DNA from: Desulfitobacterium dehalogenans ATCC 51507
GTDB taxonomy: Bacteria > Bacillota > Desulfitobacteriia > Desulfitobacteriales > Desulfitobacteriaceae
Assembly (NCBI RefSeq): GCF_000243155.2
Contig: NC_018017.1
Span: 868,001-932,000 of the forward strand
Length of the DNA: 64,000 nt
Reading direction: 5' to 3'
Shown here: piece by piece, positions 17,754 through 26,700 of the stretch
Numbering within the stretch: the stretch's first letter is position 1
How the letters are laid out: each line of letters opens with the position of its first letter
Program-made: the position numbers and the translations under genes
Notes under the pieces: generated by a model
Told to the model about the DNA's origin: nothing
Databases searched by the model: none
Seen by the model: only the letters and a program-made list of their open reading frames with translations

Positions 17754-17920
17754 ATATAACACGAGGATTCCCGCGAGGGTGCGGTAAAGAAAGCTTTTGG
17801 GGTATGCCGTATCACATGTCCTCTGTCACAAGACTTGCAATTTAGAGTTGAATAAAGAGAAGCAAGTCTTGCGCCAGCCCTAGCGGGACGGACACGTCGG
17901 GACTCCCTAGAACGTTCTAC
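17754..17920 (+). repeat. attC-like site 17, extra-long variant
   Basis: Left box ATATAAC, right box GTTCTAC, 167 bp apart instead of ~75. Outer stem CCCGCGAGGG/CCCTAGCGGG; the terminal region holds a second 10-bp inverted repeat CAAGACTTGC/GCAAGTCTTG. The unusual right box GTTCTAC is matched by the left box GTAGAAC at the far end of the same cassette (site 18). Confidence 0.7.
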
Positions 17921-18132
17921 GACATATCATGTAAAGACCGCGCCATCCTTGACGCGGATGAAAAACTGGGGTATTCCTTCATATTTGTAGGAAAATGTGT
18001 AGTAAAGATTATAGACATATTGTGGCAATAGCCCACTGCTGGCTCGAAGGGTATGGTATATTTATGTAAAATAATGAAATATGATTTGTGCAGTAGTTTT
18101 TGAAACGAAATCAATGATGGAGATGGTGTGAG

Positions 18133-19965
18133 TTGAAAGTGCGCACTTTGCAAAAATATATCAGAGGATTGTTATGCCTCGGACTAATTCTGGTTATGGT
18201 TTCCGCTATTGCAGGCTGCGCCCAACACTCTGAAGGAAAAACCGATACCGAAAACGTTCTCACGGACAACAAACCGATAATCGTTGAGATTACCGATCCG
18301 GCTGAGCTGGAGCATCTCTGGCAGGAGTATATATATGATGCCATTTATACCATCGGTAGTACTTGGGAGTTTCATTCGGCGCAGGAGATCGACCCGGCAG
18401 TCGTGGCTCAGTTTTGTTGGGTGAAATATCAGGAAGAAAACGATACTGCCAATCTCAAGACAGTGAGTGAGGAGAACATGAGCCTGCTTTTTCCGCTGGC
18501 AGATGCCCTGAAGTACGCCGAGCGCTATTTTAACCTAACAACCCTGGAAGTGAGCAAGATACCGAATCATTACTTTAACCCGGAAAAACAGGCCTTTGTA
18601 TTGGGAAAGAATTCGGAAAAACCCAAGCCCGGTTATGCGGAACGGAACAGTTGGGGCGTTCATCCGGCTAAAGTAACCAGGGGCGCTGACGGTACCCTCA
18701 CGGTTGAGTTGGAACACTATGATACATATGAAAACCGCCGCGTTGACAGCAGGCAGACATTTACTTTAAAAGAGCGTCCTAACGGCAGCCTCTATTTTGT
18801 GGAAGGCCGCAGGGAGTTTATCAATAATCATTTGGTAGCCTTGACCGGGGACGTTAAGGATTTTCCGGCAATCGACGGCTTTGACGGTGATTTACAGGAA
18901 ATTTATATGGTTGGAGAGGTGGAAGGGAAACTGCTTCTTTCCTACACACCGAACAATGAGAACCAAAGCCCTGCTTTGATGCTGCTTAATCCGGATAATA
19001 TGAAGATTGAGAAGAAAGTGAATCTAAAAGGCAGTATTAACGGCACCGAAGTAGAATATAAAGGCGGCAGATTGGTCGTTCGTTTCAAGGATAAGGTATT
19101 AATATATCGCGGAGATTTGGAAGTTGAGAATGAAATCCCCCTGCCCGGTGTCATTACAGCTAAAATTGACAGGGAACCACAATATGATCAAAATGGTTTT
19201 TCAGAAGTATATTTCGGTGGTTATGACATAGCCTCCGACTTGAACCGGATTGTCTATTCCGATGAAATAGGCGTCAAACTGGTCACGCTGGAAGACGGAA
19301 AAGAAACGCTCCTCGCCAAAACGGTTCAGCCTAAGCTACCCGAGCCGTCCAGGGGGGCGCCTGTTGGCCCTTCTTATCACTTTTCCCCCCGGTTTGTCGC
19401 GGGTGACAGGAAAATAATCACGACGCTGACCGGTTATGAATGGACTTCAGGTTTTACGTTCTGCGATTTGGAAGAAGGAACAAGCAGAACGTATGATATC
19501 ATAACGGAAGGATCCTTTGCAACCGGCGCCATTCGTTATGATACCGGTCTTTTGTTTGTTAATGAGTATTGGCCTGATGAGAGCGTCGGGGAGAATAACC
19601 GGAAAACGGATCAGTATAAAACTTTCTTCCTGGACTTTCATACCGGCAAAGTAACGGAGATAGAGATCGGCCAACCGGGAGATACAGGTTACATCCGCTC
19701 TGATCATCAATGCTATGTCGGTCAGGACTTTGCGGCCTTTGTCACGAGCAAAAGGTCCGGTGGCGATAGAGCAAATGATAGACATTACTTGAACCGGATT
19801 AAGCTGGAGACACTTGAGCCCGAACAGGAGATCGTCTCAATTACGGCAGCAGAGCCCCATATCCTGGGGGTTATGGCCGACGGGCGCATTGTTTTCTGGT
19901 ATCAGTTCAACCTGGAGGAAAAAGGGATTTGCATTACCTCAACCACTTCAGCATCGAGAGAATAG
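18133..19965 (+). CDS. Large lipoprotein, probable beta-propeller-like
   Basis: TTG start with GGAGATGGTG upstream. The signal peptide ends in lipobox AIAGC (Cys about 29), so it is membrane-anchored and external. 610 residues; from about 240 on there are repeated ~45-residue units with hydrophobic strands and Asp/Gly turns (YMVGEVEGKLLLSYT, FCDLEEGTSRTYD, FFLDFHTGKVTEIE), which suggests a propeller. GC is higher than in neighbouring cassettes. Distantly reminiscent of the lipoprotein at 52667. Ligand unknown. Confidence 0.65.
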   Translation: MKVRTLQKYIRGLLCLGLILVMVSAIAGCAQHSEGKTDTENVLTDNKPIIVEITDPAELEHLWQEYIYDAIYTIGSTWEFHSAQEIDPAVVAQFCWVKYQEENDTANLKTVSEENMSLLFPLADALKYAERYFNLTTLEVSKIPNHYFNPEKQAFVLGKNSEKPKPGYAERNSWGVHPAKVTRGADGTLTVELEHYDTYENRRVDSRQTFTLKERPNGSLYFVEGRREFINNHLVALTGDVKDFPAIDGFDGDLQEIYMVGEVEGKLLLSYTPNNENQSPALMLLNPDNMKIEKKVNLKGSINGTEVEYKGGRLVVRFKDKVLIYRGDLEVENEIPLPGVITAKIDREPQYDQNGFSEVYFGGYDIASDLNRIVYSDEIGVKLVTLEDGKETLLAKTVQPKLPEPSRGAPVGPSYHFSPRFVAGDRKIITTLTGYEWTSGFTFCDLEEGTSRTYDIITEGSFATGAIRYDTGLLFVNEYWPDESVGENNRKTDQYKTFFLDFHTGKVTEIEIGQPGDTGYIRSDHQCYVGQDFAAFVTSKRSGGDRANDRHYLNRIKLETLEPEQEIVSITAAEPHILGVMADGRIVFWYQFNLEEKGICITSTTSASRE

Positions 19966-20093
19966 CTAATTTATAGTCCTCACTTATGACCGTAATCATT
20001 ATCTCAAAAGGTAGATCACCTAAATTTTCAGTAAGATCACCTGTTATCTCGAAAGTAATGACAAAAATGTAATCCTTCGTCCAGTGATTGTTT

Positions 20094-20141
20094 AAGGCAG
20101 CGCCATCCGTGGCGCTGCTGAGTCTGGGGACATGATACGTC
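20094..20141 (+). repeat. Cassette trailer element
   Basis: Hairpin GCAGCGCCATCCGTGGCGCTGC, then GAGTCTGGGGACATGATACGTC up to the left box. ACATGATACGTC pairs with GACATATCATGT at the start of the same cassette (17921). Confidence 0.65.
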
Positions 20142-20216
20142 GTAGAACAGACAGTTCACGAAACTCTGAATATATGAATGGAGAATGACGCTTCGTGAAC
20201 TGTCGGAACGTTATAT
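20142..20216 (+). repeat. attC-like site 18
   Basis: Left box GTAGAAC, right box GTTATAT; perfect stem GACAGTTCACGAA/TTCGTGAACTGTC. It pairs with the start GTTCTACGACATATCATGT of its cassette at 17914 over 19 bases with one T/G wobble. Confidence 0.88.
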
Positions 20217-20290
20217 GACATTTCCAGCAGGAACGCCCGCCGTCCATGGCGGGATTTAGACAAGAGATTATTTCGTACTTGTAGGTTTTT
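20217..20290 (+). repeat. Cassette leader element (type I)
   Basis: CATTTCCAGCAGGAACG, hairpin CCCGCC/GGCGGG at 20236-20253, then TTATTTCGTACTTGTAGG. Precedes the B3/4 gene. Confidence 0.6.
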
Positions 20291-20319
20291 ACTAAATAAT
20301 GAATGGGGGTACCCTTTTA

Positions 20320-20979
20320 ATGCAAGTTCAGATCAGCCACGATCTAAAAGAACGATGGGATAATGTATGTTTAGGCGTATTGATATATTCTGCCAACGTC
20401 GAGGGGAGTTCTCCTCAATTGGTCGAGTTCTTTCAGAGAACGATTGATCAATTGAATAATCAGTATTCGATGCCTGAAATTGCCGATATACCACATATTC
20501 GGTCAACACGAAATGCCTATAAAGCGTTGGGCAAATCTCCTTCAGACTACAGAAATGCTGCCGAGGCAATGCTTCGTCGAATCGTAAAGAGTAATGGTCT
20601 TTATCATATCAATAATGTTATTGATATTAACAATTTGATGTCTGTCACAACAGGTTATTCCATTGGTTCGTATGATACTGAGCAGCTTTCGGAACTAGTG
20701 GAGTTAAGAAGGGCGCCCGACGGAGAAAACTACCAGGGAATAGGGAAGGAGGCAGTCAATATTGAGCATTTGCCAACGCTTTACGATAGGCTGAGTGCTT
20801 TTGGCAATCCTACAAGCGATAGTAGGAGAGCAATGATTCAGACGGGAAATCGAACGATTATGACCGTGATTTATTCATTCGATGGTAAAAGTGATTTGCA
20901 AGAGGTGATCGATAGGTATTGTGAATTACTAATACAATACTGTTGCGTTGAGGAAATTAATACTATATTTGTCCTTTAG
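20320..20979 (+). CDS. B3/4 tRNA-editing-like domain protein
   Basis: ATG 20320 was preferred over 20299 because GGGGG lies ten bases upstream. 219 residues match the stand-alone B3/B4 domain of phenylalanyl-tRNA synthetase beta: RSTRNAYKALGKSPSDYRNAAEAMLRRI, LYHINNVIDINNLMSVTTGYSIGSYD, GIGKEAVNIEHLPTLYD and FGNPTSDS. In PheRS this domain hydrolyses mischarged Tyr-tRNA; free-standing members are presumed trans-editing factors, which I infer here. Confidence 0.8.
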   Translation: MQVQISHDLKERWDNVCLGVLIYSANVEGSSPQLVEFFQRTIDQLNNQYSMPEIADIPHIRSTRNAYKALGKSPSDYRNAAEAMLRRIVKSNGLYHINNVIDINNLMSVTTGYSIGSYDTEQLSELVELRRAPDGENYQGIGKEAVNIEHLPTLYDRLSAFGNPTSDSRRAMIQTGNRTIMTVIYSFDGKSDLQEVIDRYCELLIQYCCVEEINTIFVL

Positions 20980-21094
20980 AGAGCAAATCCAAATTGGCAT
21001 GTATCGCATTATTCTTAAATTGTAAACTAGTTATAGGAGTTGTCTGGGGGCGCGCCGTCCATGGCGCTCTGGCTTCGCGGGGCAGGGAAACGTC

Positions 21095-21170
21095 ATATAA
21101 CACAGAATTCCCCGCAACTAGAGGATGATGCATGTGGTTAGGACGCTGCGGGAATTCCTAAATGTTATAC
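21095..21170 (+). repeat. attC-like site 19
   Basis: Left box ATATAAC, right box GTTATAC (preceded by ATG rather than ACG); stem AGAATTCCCCGCA/TGCGGGAATTCCT. The upstream tail CTGGCTTCGCGGGGCAGG is shared with sites 2, 15, 23, 31 and 32. Confidence 0.86.
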
Positions 21171-21229
21171 AATATGTGGCGAGTGCAGACAACCGCCATC
21201 CTTGGCGGTTGGGATAAGGAGCAGTGCGG

Positions 21230-21988
21230 ATGAGGAAAACTGATTATCGAAACATTGCCGACAAGTATGATAAGAACAAGTACCGACAAGAAATTAAACC
21301 AGATGAAGACTTGAAGAGGTACGTTGATAAATGGACTAGCCAAGGTATAAATGTTCTTGATTTAGCCTGCGGTACTGGAATCTATTTGCAAAATCAAATT
21401 AACATTTTCCAGAATGCTAGCATTGATTGGCATGGGCTAGATGCATCAGAGGAAATGTTACACATAGCTAAAAGTAAAACTGATAGATGTAGTTTTACTA
21501 ACGGCTTGGCGGAAGCTCTTCCGTATGAATCAGACTCATTTGATTTTATTATCAACAACTATGCGTTCCACCATTTTTGTCAGAAAGCTGATGTGTTAGA
21601 CGAAGTGTTCAGGGTAATAAAGAAAAACGGAGTTCTAAAGATACATAACATTTCAATTCATGACATGAGGCACTGGTGGATATATGAGTTTTTTCCATCC
21701 ACGTATTACGAAGATCTTAAACGATTTTGGTCAAAAGAATTGATCTTTAATGAGTTGTTGAGTAGGGGGTTCGACGTTAACGTTCGCATGGAATTTGTAA
21801 TGAAAAGCAATAAGATAACTGAATTTATGGATCATGTCTATAACCGCGACATCTCTGCTCTTACATTGATCAGTGATGCAGAGTATCATCACGGACTAGA
21901 GATGATGGAATATAGAATTAAAAATGATCCAGAAGCATTAGTGATAAATGATTTTGCTGACATAGTTTTTATTGCAACAAAAAGGTGA
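21230..21988 (+). CDS. Class I SAM-dependent methyltransferase
   Basis: ATG 21230 with AAGGAG nine bases upstream. 252 residues with the Rossmann methyltransferase signature: VLDLACGTGIYL (SAM-binding loop, about 37-48), GLDASEEML (acidic loop), NGLAEALPYESDSFDFIINNYAFHHF and EVFRVIKKNGVLKI. Similar in layout to UbiE/menaquinone-type and small-molecule methyltransferases; substrate unknown. It is one of three methyltransferase cargos besides the SpoU pair. Confidence 0.8.
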   Translation: MRKTDYRNIADKYDKNKYRQEIKPDEDLKRYVDKWTSQGINVLDLACGTGIYLQNQINIFQNASIDWHGLDASEEMLHIAKSKTDRCSFTNGLAEALPYESDSFDFIINNYAFHHFCQKADVLDEVFRVIKKNGVLKIHNISIHDMRHWWIYEFFPSTYYEDLKRFWSKELIFNELLSRGFDVNVRMEFVMKSNKITEFMDHVYNRDISALTLISDAEYHHGLEMMEYRIKNDPEALVINDFADIVFIATKR

Positions 21989-22044
21989 AAATCGAGGGCG
22001 GCCCTCCATGGCCGCACTGAGTTTGAGGGCACCCGCCATACATC

Positions 22045-22123
22045 GTATAACAGAGGGTTCACGACATCGGGTAAGAGCAACTTTTGGGGTGGCCCGACGT
22101 CGTGAACCCTCAGGACGTTAGGC
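22045..22123 (+). repeat. attC-like site 20
   Basis: Left box GTATAAC, right box GTTAGGC (exact integron consensus). Very long 19-bp stem GAGGGTTCACGACATCGGG/CCCGACGTCGTGAACCCTC. The single A/C mismatch in it becomes a T/G wobble on the bottom strand. Short loop. Confidence 0.88.
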
Positions 22124-22228
22124 GACAGAAATTGATTTGGGGTCTATCGAAGGAATGACCTAGGGGGATGAACAATTAGAACACCGATCAGAATTCGCAA
22201 AGCTATATATCGGAGTATTGTTTATATC

Positions 22229-22738
22229 ATGTTTAGCGGATTAGTTGTCTTAACAGCTTGCTCTACTTTAGATACGTCATCAATAAATTCTGCACATCAG
22301 TTTGTTGTAGATACTGGTACTGGTGACCAGGGACCAGTTCTTAGACTTTTAACCCAGGATAGAAAGGGGAAAATTGAAATCTTCGACGGAGAGTTTGCAG
22401 ACGGAACGAAGATTTTGGAATCGGTTGTTTACGAAGTGAGATTTGATAAATGGAACCAGATAACCATGGGGCAATCACCTTACAAATCTAACGACCCAGT
22501 GAGGATATCTGGTGGAGGCCAATTCGGAATAATAGAAGTCATTGATCCAAACATCATTTACGTGGACTATGAAACGCAAAAGGATAAGATACAATTGACT
22601 ATCATTCAGGTGAAATCTCGTAGGTTCGTTGCCTACCAAAAGGTCCAAGGAAGCAAGGAGTACTTTCAAATTCGCGGTGTCAGTAAAGATGGCGAAATCA
22701 TATGGCAACTCTTCCCTGAGGGGTATTGGAAACAGTGA
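22229..22738 (+). CDS. Lipoprotein, N-terminus unclear
   Basis: 169 residues from ATG 22229; the lipobox LTAC comes after only ten residues. The same frame is open upstream (RIRKAIYRSIVYI), which would complete a normal signal peptide but has no ATG, GTG or TTG start. A good start (GGGGGATGAAC at 22166) lies in another frame, so the 5' end may carry a frameshift. The mature domain is beta-rich and unrecognised. Confidence 0.5.
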   Translation: MFSGLVVLTACSTLDTSSINSAHQFVVDTGTGDQGPVLRLLTQDRKGKIEIFDGEFADGTKILESVVYEVRFDKWNQITMGQSPYKSNDPVRISGGGQFGIIEVIDPNIIYVDYETQKDKIQLTIIQVKSRRFVAYQKVQGSKEYFQIRGVSKDGEIIWQLFPEGYWKQ

Positions 22739-22771
22739 GTATATGGAGAAAAGTAGGAAGTGATTTCCGTC

Positions 22772-22845
22772 GCCTAACACGTCCATTTCCGCAACTTGCC
22801 AATATGAATGTAATATGGCGCTGCGGGAATGGCGAAACGTTATGC
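22772..22845 (+). repeat. attC-like site 21
   Basis: Left box GCCTAAC, right box GTTATGC; stem CATTTCCGCA/TGCGGGAATG. GCCTAAC covaries with its cassette start GTTAGGC at 22117. Confidence 0.86.
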
Positions 22846-22881
22846 GAAATGGTGCTTATGATAATTTTTGGGGAGGGGAAA

Positions 22882-23325
22882 ATGGGAATTATGAATGATC
22901 ATTATAGAAAGCTAGAACGGATGTACTTAAGCGCTCCAATTAATAGTCAATTATATAAAGGTATTGATATAACCATTTCCAAAGAGGCTGCGGAGATCGC
23001 TCTTAAAATCGAACCGGTCTATTTTCATGCGGCAAATGCTATACACGGTTCCGTCTATTTTAAACTGTTAGACGATGCTGCATTTTTTGCGGTGAACTCT
23101 ATTGTAGAAGATGTATTTGTATATACGGTTTCCTTCAACACCCATCTGTTACGCCCGATTAGTAAGGGAATAATCAAAGCGATTGGTCAGTTGAAATTTA
23201 AATCTCAGAACCTATTTATATCAGAATCAACTCTATATGATGACCAGGGTAAGGTTGCAGGTTTCGGAACGGGAAACTTTATGAAAAGTAAAATTGGCCT
23301 AACATCGGATATCGGATATAAATAG
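22882..23325 (+). CDS. PaaI/hotdog-fold thioesterase
   Basis: ATG 22882 follows GGGGAGGGG. 147 residues with the hotdog pattern ANAIHGSVYFKLLDDAAFFAVNSI: HG-x-x-x-K-x-x-D-x-A, where the Asp is the usual catalytic position. YTVSFNTHLLRPI and GKVAGFGTGNF are the following strands. Acyl-CoA thioesterase activity is known for the family; the acyl group is unknown. Confidence 0.75.
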   Translation: MGIMNDHYRKLERMYLSAPINSQLYKGIDITISKEAAEIALKIEPVYFHAANAIHGSVYFKLLDDAAFFAVNSIVEDVFVYTVSFNTHLLRPISKGIIKAIGQLKFKSQNLFISESTLYDDQGKVAGFGTGNFMKSKIGLTSDIGYK

Positions 23326-23388
23326 GGATTAAACTGTTAACGGAAAACGTTCATTACTAATATAGGCTGGGTTTGGGGGCACCACATC

Positions 23389-23462
23389 GCATAACATGGT
23401 ATTCACGAAACTTGCCAAGATAAAGGAAGTATGACGCTTCGTGAATGCCCGGAACGTTATAT
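23389..23462 (+). repeat. attC-like site 22
   Basis: Left box GCATAAC, right box GTTATAT; stem GGTATTCACGAA/TTCGTGAATGCC. GCATAAC covaries with its cassette start GTTATGC at 22839. Confidence 0.86.
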
Positions 23463-23540
23463 GACATTTCCTTCAAGACCGCCCGCCGTCCATGGCGGGA
23501 TATAGACGAGAACTTAATTTCGTACTTGTAGATTATTGTT
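23463..23540 (+). repeat. Cassette leader element (type I)
   Basis: CATTTCCTTCAAGACCG, hairpin CCCGCC/GGCGGG at 23482-23499, then TTAATTTCGTACTTGTAG. About 160 bp of AT-rich sequence without a gene follows before the methyltransferase at 23701. Confidence 0.6.
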
Positions 23541-23700
23541 TCGTAGTGGTAGAAAGATGTATCTTATATGCAATATAGTGTAGTTAATAGTATAGTATGT
23601 TGATGGTGGTGTAATTCTTACTTACGGTAAAAAAGGATTTTATATTGCAAAAAAATCAAGGTTTATATGTTTCCACTAACCTCGAACATAAGGCGATAAG

Positions 23701-24510
23701 ATGTCAAATATCATTGAGATAAGCGATTTTTCATTGCCCAATTTGGATGTCTTTGCTCGCCTGACGGAAACGCAGCTGCGCAACCGGTTGGAGCCGGAGA
23801 TGGGCATCTTTATTGCGGAGAGTACCAAGGTAATTGGACTTGCCCTCGACGCTGGATGCGAGCCTATTTCACTTTTGATGGAGCGCAAATACATTGCAGG
23901 GCAGGCGCACGGTATAATCACCCGCTGCGGAGATATCCCCGTCTATACTGCCGATAGCAACCTGCTAGCAGGGCTGACTGGCTTTCAGCTGACCCGCGGT
24001 GTGCTGTGTGCCATGCGGCGTCCTCATCTACCCAGCGTTGAGGAGGCGTGTGCCGGTGCAAGTCGAGTGGCTGTGCTTGAAGGTATTGCGGACTCTACCA
24101 ACGTCGGTGCCATTTTTCGCTCGGCTGCGGCACTAGGCATCGATACAGTGTTGCTTACCCCCTCATGCTGTGACCCACTGTGCCGGCGTGCGGTGAGGGT
24201 GAGCATGGGTACCATCTTTCAAGTGCCATGGGCCCGTATTGGCAGCGAGCCCTCGCAGTGGCCGCAGCAGGGCATGAAGAGTCTACGCAAGCTGGGCTTT
24301 AAGACCGTTGCCATGGCTTTAAATGATAACGCTGTCAGCATAGACGATCCGCAGCTCATGGCAGAAGAAAAACTTGCTATCGTATTGGGTTCAGAAGGTA
24401 ATGGACTGGCGCCCTGCACGATTGCTGACTGCGATTACACCGCGTGCATCCCTATGTCCCATAACGTGGACTCTTTGAACGTTGCTGCAGCCAGCACCGT
24501 GGCTTTTTAG
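23701..24510 (+). CDS. SpoU/TrmH-family RNA methyltransferase (copy 2, C-terminally clipped)
   Basis: Same protein as copy 1 at 14745 with scattered substitutions; motifs NVGAIFRSAAA, IVLGSEGNGL and IPMSHNVDSLNVAAAS are all kept. The TGG that encodes Trp in copy 1 (AFWQLRAR) is TAG here, so it ends six residues early, after the SPOUT knot, and may still be active. GC-rich like copy 1. Shares its cassette with the gene at 24602. Confidence 0.8.
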   Translation: MSNIIEISDFSLPNLDVFARLTETQLRNRLEPEMGIFIAESTKVIGLALDAGCEPISLLMERKYIAGQAHGIITRCGDIPVYTADSNLLAGLTGFQLTRGVLCAMRRPHLPSVEEACAGASRVAVLEGIADSTNVGAIFRSAAALGIDTVLLTPSCCDPLCRRAVRVSMGTIFQVPWARIGSEPSQWPQQGMKSLRKLGFKTVAMALNDNAVSIDDPQLMAEEKLAIVLGSEGNGLAPCTIADCDYTACIPMSHNVDSLNVAAASTVAF

Positions 24511-24601
24511 CAACTCAGGGTCCGGTAAGCTTTTATATGCACATAATACGTCGTAAAAATAGGAAAATATGCAACGAAGATTATTATTGGAGGTGATTTG
24601 C

Positions 24602-25015
24602 TTGCAAAAGAAATTGGTTCTGACAGTTGTAATAGCAATCGCCTTTGTAGGTATTTCTATTTACCTTTTACAACCCAGATTGATAGCAAAAGATATAGAT
24701 TTACTAGATATAGATACGGTCATCCACAATGTAGATAACGAAGAACGTACTGATATCACAGAGCAAATAGATTTAGATTTACTGAAGGAACTTATCGGCC
24801 GTTATAAATGCAGTCGAATACCCCATTCTTTCTCACCCTATCAGGGGCAAGATGTTCTTTACATGATTGATGGGTTTTATGATAACAAGCCAATACATAT
24901 CATTTTAGGTGAAATAAATGTTGTATATGAGAGTAGTGACAAGGGTGGGTATAAGATTAAGGATAGTGAAAAAATGCTTGAAGAAGTTATCTCATTGGTA
25001 GAAAGTAATAATTGA
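24602..25015 (+). CDS. Small membrane-anchored external protein, unknown
   Basis: TTG 24602 was chosen because GGAGGTG lies six bases upstream; the longer frame from 24569 includes that ribosome site. The N-terminal segment MQKKLVLTVVIAIAFVGI is a signal anchor; the external domain is ~110 residues. The C-terminus (GGYKIKDSEKMLEEVISLVE) resembles that of the protein at 1141. Second gene in a two-gene cassette. Confidence 0.55.
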   Translation: MQKKLVLTVVIAIAFVGISIYLLQPRLIAKDIDLLDIDTVIHNVDNEERTDITEQIDLDLLKELIGRYKCSRIPHSFSPYQGQDVLYMIDGFYDNKPIHIILGEINVVYESSDKGGYKIKDSEKMLEEVISLVESNN

Positions 25016-25077
25016 ACAATTGAACACCTAGGGGCGCGCTGTCCATGGCGCTCTCGCTTCGTGGGGCAGGAAACGTC

Positions 25078-25153
25078 ATATAACACGTTCATTCCCGCAA
25101 CTTAGAAAATATGAATGTAATATGACGCTGCGGGAATGGCGAAAACGTTAGAT
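25078..25153 (+). repeat. attC-like site 23
   Basis: Left box ATATAAC, right box GTTAGAT; stem CATTCCCGCA/TGCGGGAATG. The right box contains the first ATG of the next frame. Confidence 0.86.
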
Positions 25154-25172
25154 GAAATATTTGCTAAAGGTG

Positions 25173-25679
25173 ATGAAAGTGATTCTAGAAGAATATAACG
25201 AAGATGAGCATAGTAAAGAATTATATGCTTACTTTGGTTTAGCAGTTTTTCATGCTCAAGTTTTAGAACATCAACTGGTGAACATGATTGTTCTAATGAA
25301 ATACTTACAAAAAGAAGTTATTACGAGTAATGATATTGAACAACTATATTCAAGAAAATTATCAAATACGATGGGGAAATTGATTAACGAAATAAAACAG
25401 ATTTTTTGGCTTGAAGATGATGAGGTTAAGCAACATAAAACAATATTGGAAAAGAGGAATTTTATTGTTCACGATTACTTTAAAGATCGAATTGCATTAG
25501 CATACAGTAAAGATGGAAGAGACTCAATGATAATTGAATTAAAAGATTTTATAGAGCAAGCAAAAATAACTGATAACAAACTTGAAAGATTTACGGATGA
25601 TATGAGTAGCAAAGTTGGAGTTACCAAAGAAATGCTAATCGCGCAATTAGACAAAATGATGGCAAAAGATAAGTATTGA
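25173..25679 (+). CDS. Hypothetical helical protein
   Basis: ATG 25173 (AAAGGTG directly upstream) was preferred over ATG 25152, which overlaps the recombination box. 168 residues, nearly all helical and highly charged. HAQVLEHQLVN and EKRNFIVHDYF are reminiscent of small HEPN-like or swt1-type helical proteins (R-x4-6-H pattern RNFIVH), but I cannot assign it firmly. RNFIVH could be a HEPN ribonuclease motif. Confidence 0.5.
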   Translation: MKVILEEYNEDEHSKELYAYFGLAVFHAQVLEHQLVNMIVLMKYLQKEVITSNDIEQLYSRKLSNTMGKLINEIKQIFWLEDDEVKQHKTILEKRNFIVHDYFKDRIALAYSKDGRDSMIIELKDFIEQAKITDNKLERFTDDMSSKVGVTKEMLIAQLDKMMAKDKY

Positions 25680-25704
25680 GCAATGCTTCGAAGGCAAATA
25701 CTTC

Positions 25705-25780
25705 ATCTAACAGAGGAGTCCCGCAACTGGAGGATGATGAATGTGGTTGGGACGCTGCGGGACTCCTCAGAACGTTATGC
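25705..25780 (+). repeat. attC-like site 24
   Basis: Left box ATCTAAC, right box GTTATGC; perfect stem GAGGAGTCCCGCA/TGCGGGACTCCTC. The cassette ends GTTAGATGAAATATTTGC and GCAAATACTTCATCTAAC pair at 17 of 18 positions. Confidence 0.88.
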
Positions 25781-25815
25781 GCCATTTGGGTCATTAAAAG
25801 GAGGAGGGAAGAAGA

Positions 25816-26254
25816 GTGAATGGACGTGAAATTGGAAACATTGCTTGTAAAATTCTCGGAATCTTCTTTATTGTACAAGGGACGAATACATTGGCCAGTA
25901 TAATTTCATTTACAGCTTCAACGCCGGGCTTGAATGGTTATCAAAGTTTGTTAAACATTTGTTTCGCACTAATTTACATTATTTGTGGAATTTTGTTATG
26001 TAGCTTTTTCAGTTCTTGGACTCTACTTTATAGGGAGTTCATTACCTAAGTTAGTATCATCTTTAATAAATATGTATTTTCTAACGAATGCCCCTAATTC
26101 TACGACAATATTTATGCTTGGCCTAGGAGGGATACTAACTCAATTTATTATAGGATTAGGAATTTTTCTCGGCTCACAAGGCTTAGTTAACTTCCTTAAA
26201 GCGATGAGGAGTGCGGGTATTAAAAGAGAAAATGATTCAGAGGAAAAGATATAA
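25816..26254 (+). pseudogene. Four-helix membrane protein with frameshift
   Basis: GTG start with GGAGGAGGG. The first frame reads ICGILLCSFFSSW and stops at 26049; the next frame reads FSVLGLYFIGSSLPKLVSS and continues to 26254. Joined at about 26008-26015 they form one four-segment membrane protein of ~145 residues. Inactive unless the shift is a sequencing error. Family unknown. Confidence 0.5.
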
Positions 26255-26277
26255 TAGGGTATTCCTCTGCCAACGGC

Positions 26278-26353
26278 GCATAACAGAGGAGTCCCGCAAC
26301 TAGAGGATGATGGATGCGGTTGTGATGCTGCGGGAATGGCGGGAACGTTATAT
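26278..26353 (+). repeat. attC-like site 25, mismatched arms
   Basis: Left box GCATAAC, right box GTTATAT. The left arm GAGGAGTCCCGCA is of the site-2 subtype, while the right arm TGCGGGAATGGCG is of the site-21/23 subtype, so the outer stem no longer pairs. A chimera formed by recombination or gene conversion between sites. Confidence 0.82.
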
Positions 26354-26448
26354 GAAATCGGTTTGCTTGATAATTTTAAGGGTCGAACAAATTATCTCAT
26401 GTATTCATGGTTCCATATGTGGCATCATATAATTAGAGGGGAGATATA

Positions 26449-26700
26449 ATGACTAAACTAGACAAGCTATTTGCAGAGATAGTCAATAATCCAAAAGATG
26501 TTAAATTTGAAGATATTGATAAAGTTTTGAAGTACTATGGTTTTGAGCGCAGGAATGCTAAGGGTGGATCGAGTCATTACACATATTTTCATAGCTCACT
26601 ACCCGATATTTTGACTATACCGAAGAACAGACCCATTAAGGCAGTTTATGTAAAGAAAGCGATTAGTGCGATCCAACGATTAGATAGGGGCGAAGAATGA
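26449..26700 (+). CDS. hicA: HicA-family toxin (mRNA interferase)
   Basis: 83 residues with the double-stranded-RNA-binding-like HicA fold: KVLKYYGFERRNAKGGSSHYTYFHS, where the His in GSSH is the catalytic residue, and PIKAVYVKKAI at the end. Cleaves mRNA when free (family knowledge). Good ribosome site GAGGGGAG. Overlaps hicB by four bases (ATGA), implying translational coupling. Toxin-antitoxin pairs are typical stabilisers of long cassette arrays. Confidence 0.88.
   Translation: MTKLDKLFAEIVNNPKDVKFEDIDKVLKYYGFERRNAKGGSSHYTYFHSSLPDILTIPKNRPIKAVYVKKAISAIQRLDRGEE

Noticed and set aside
17594-17845. 83-residue frame running into site 17
   Set aside because: It reads through the structured recombination site, has no ribosome site and no recognisable features.
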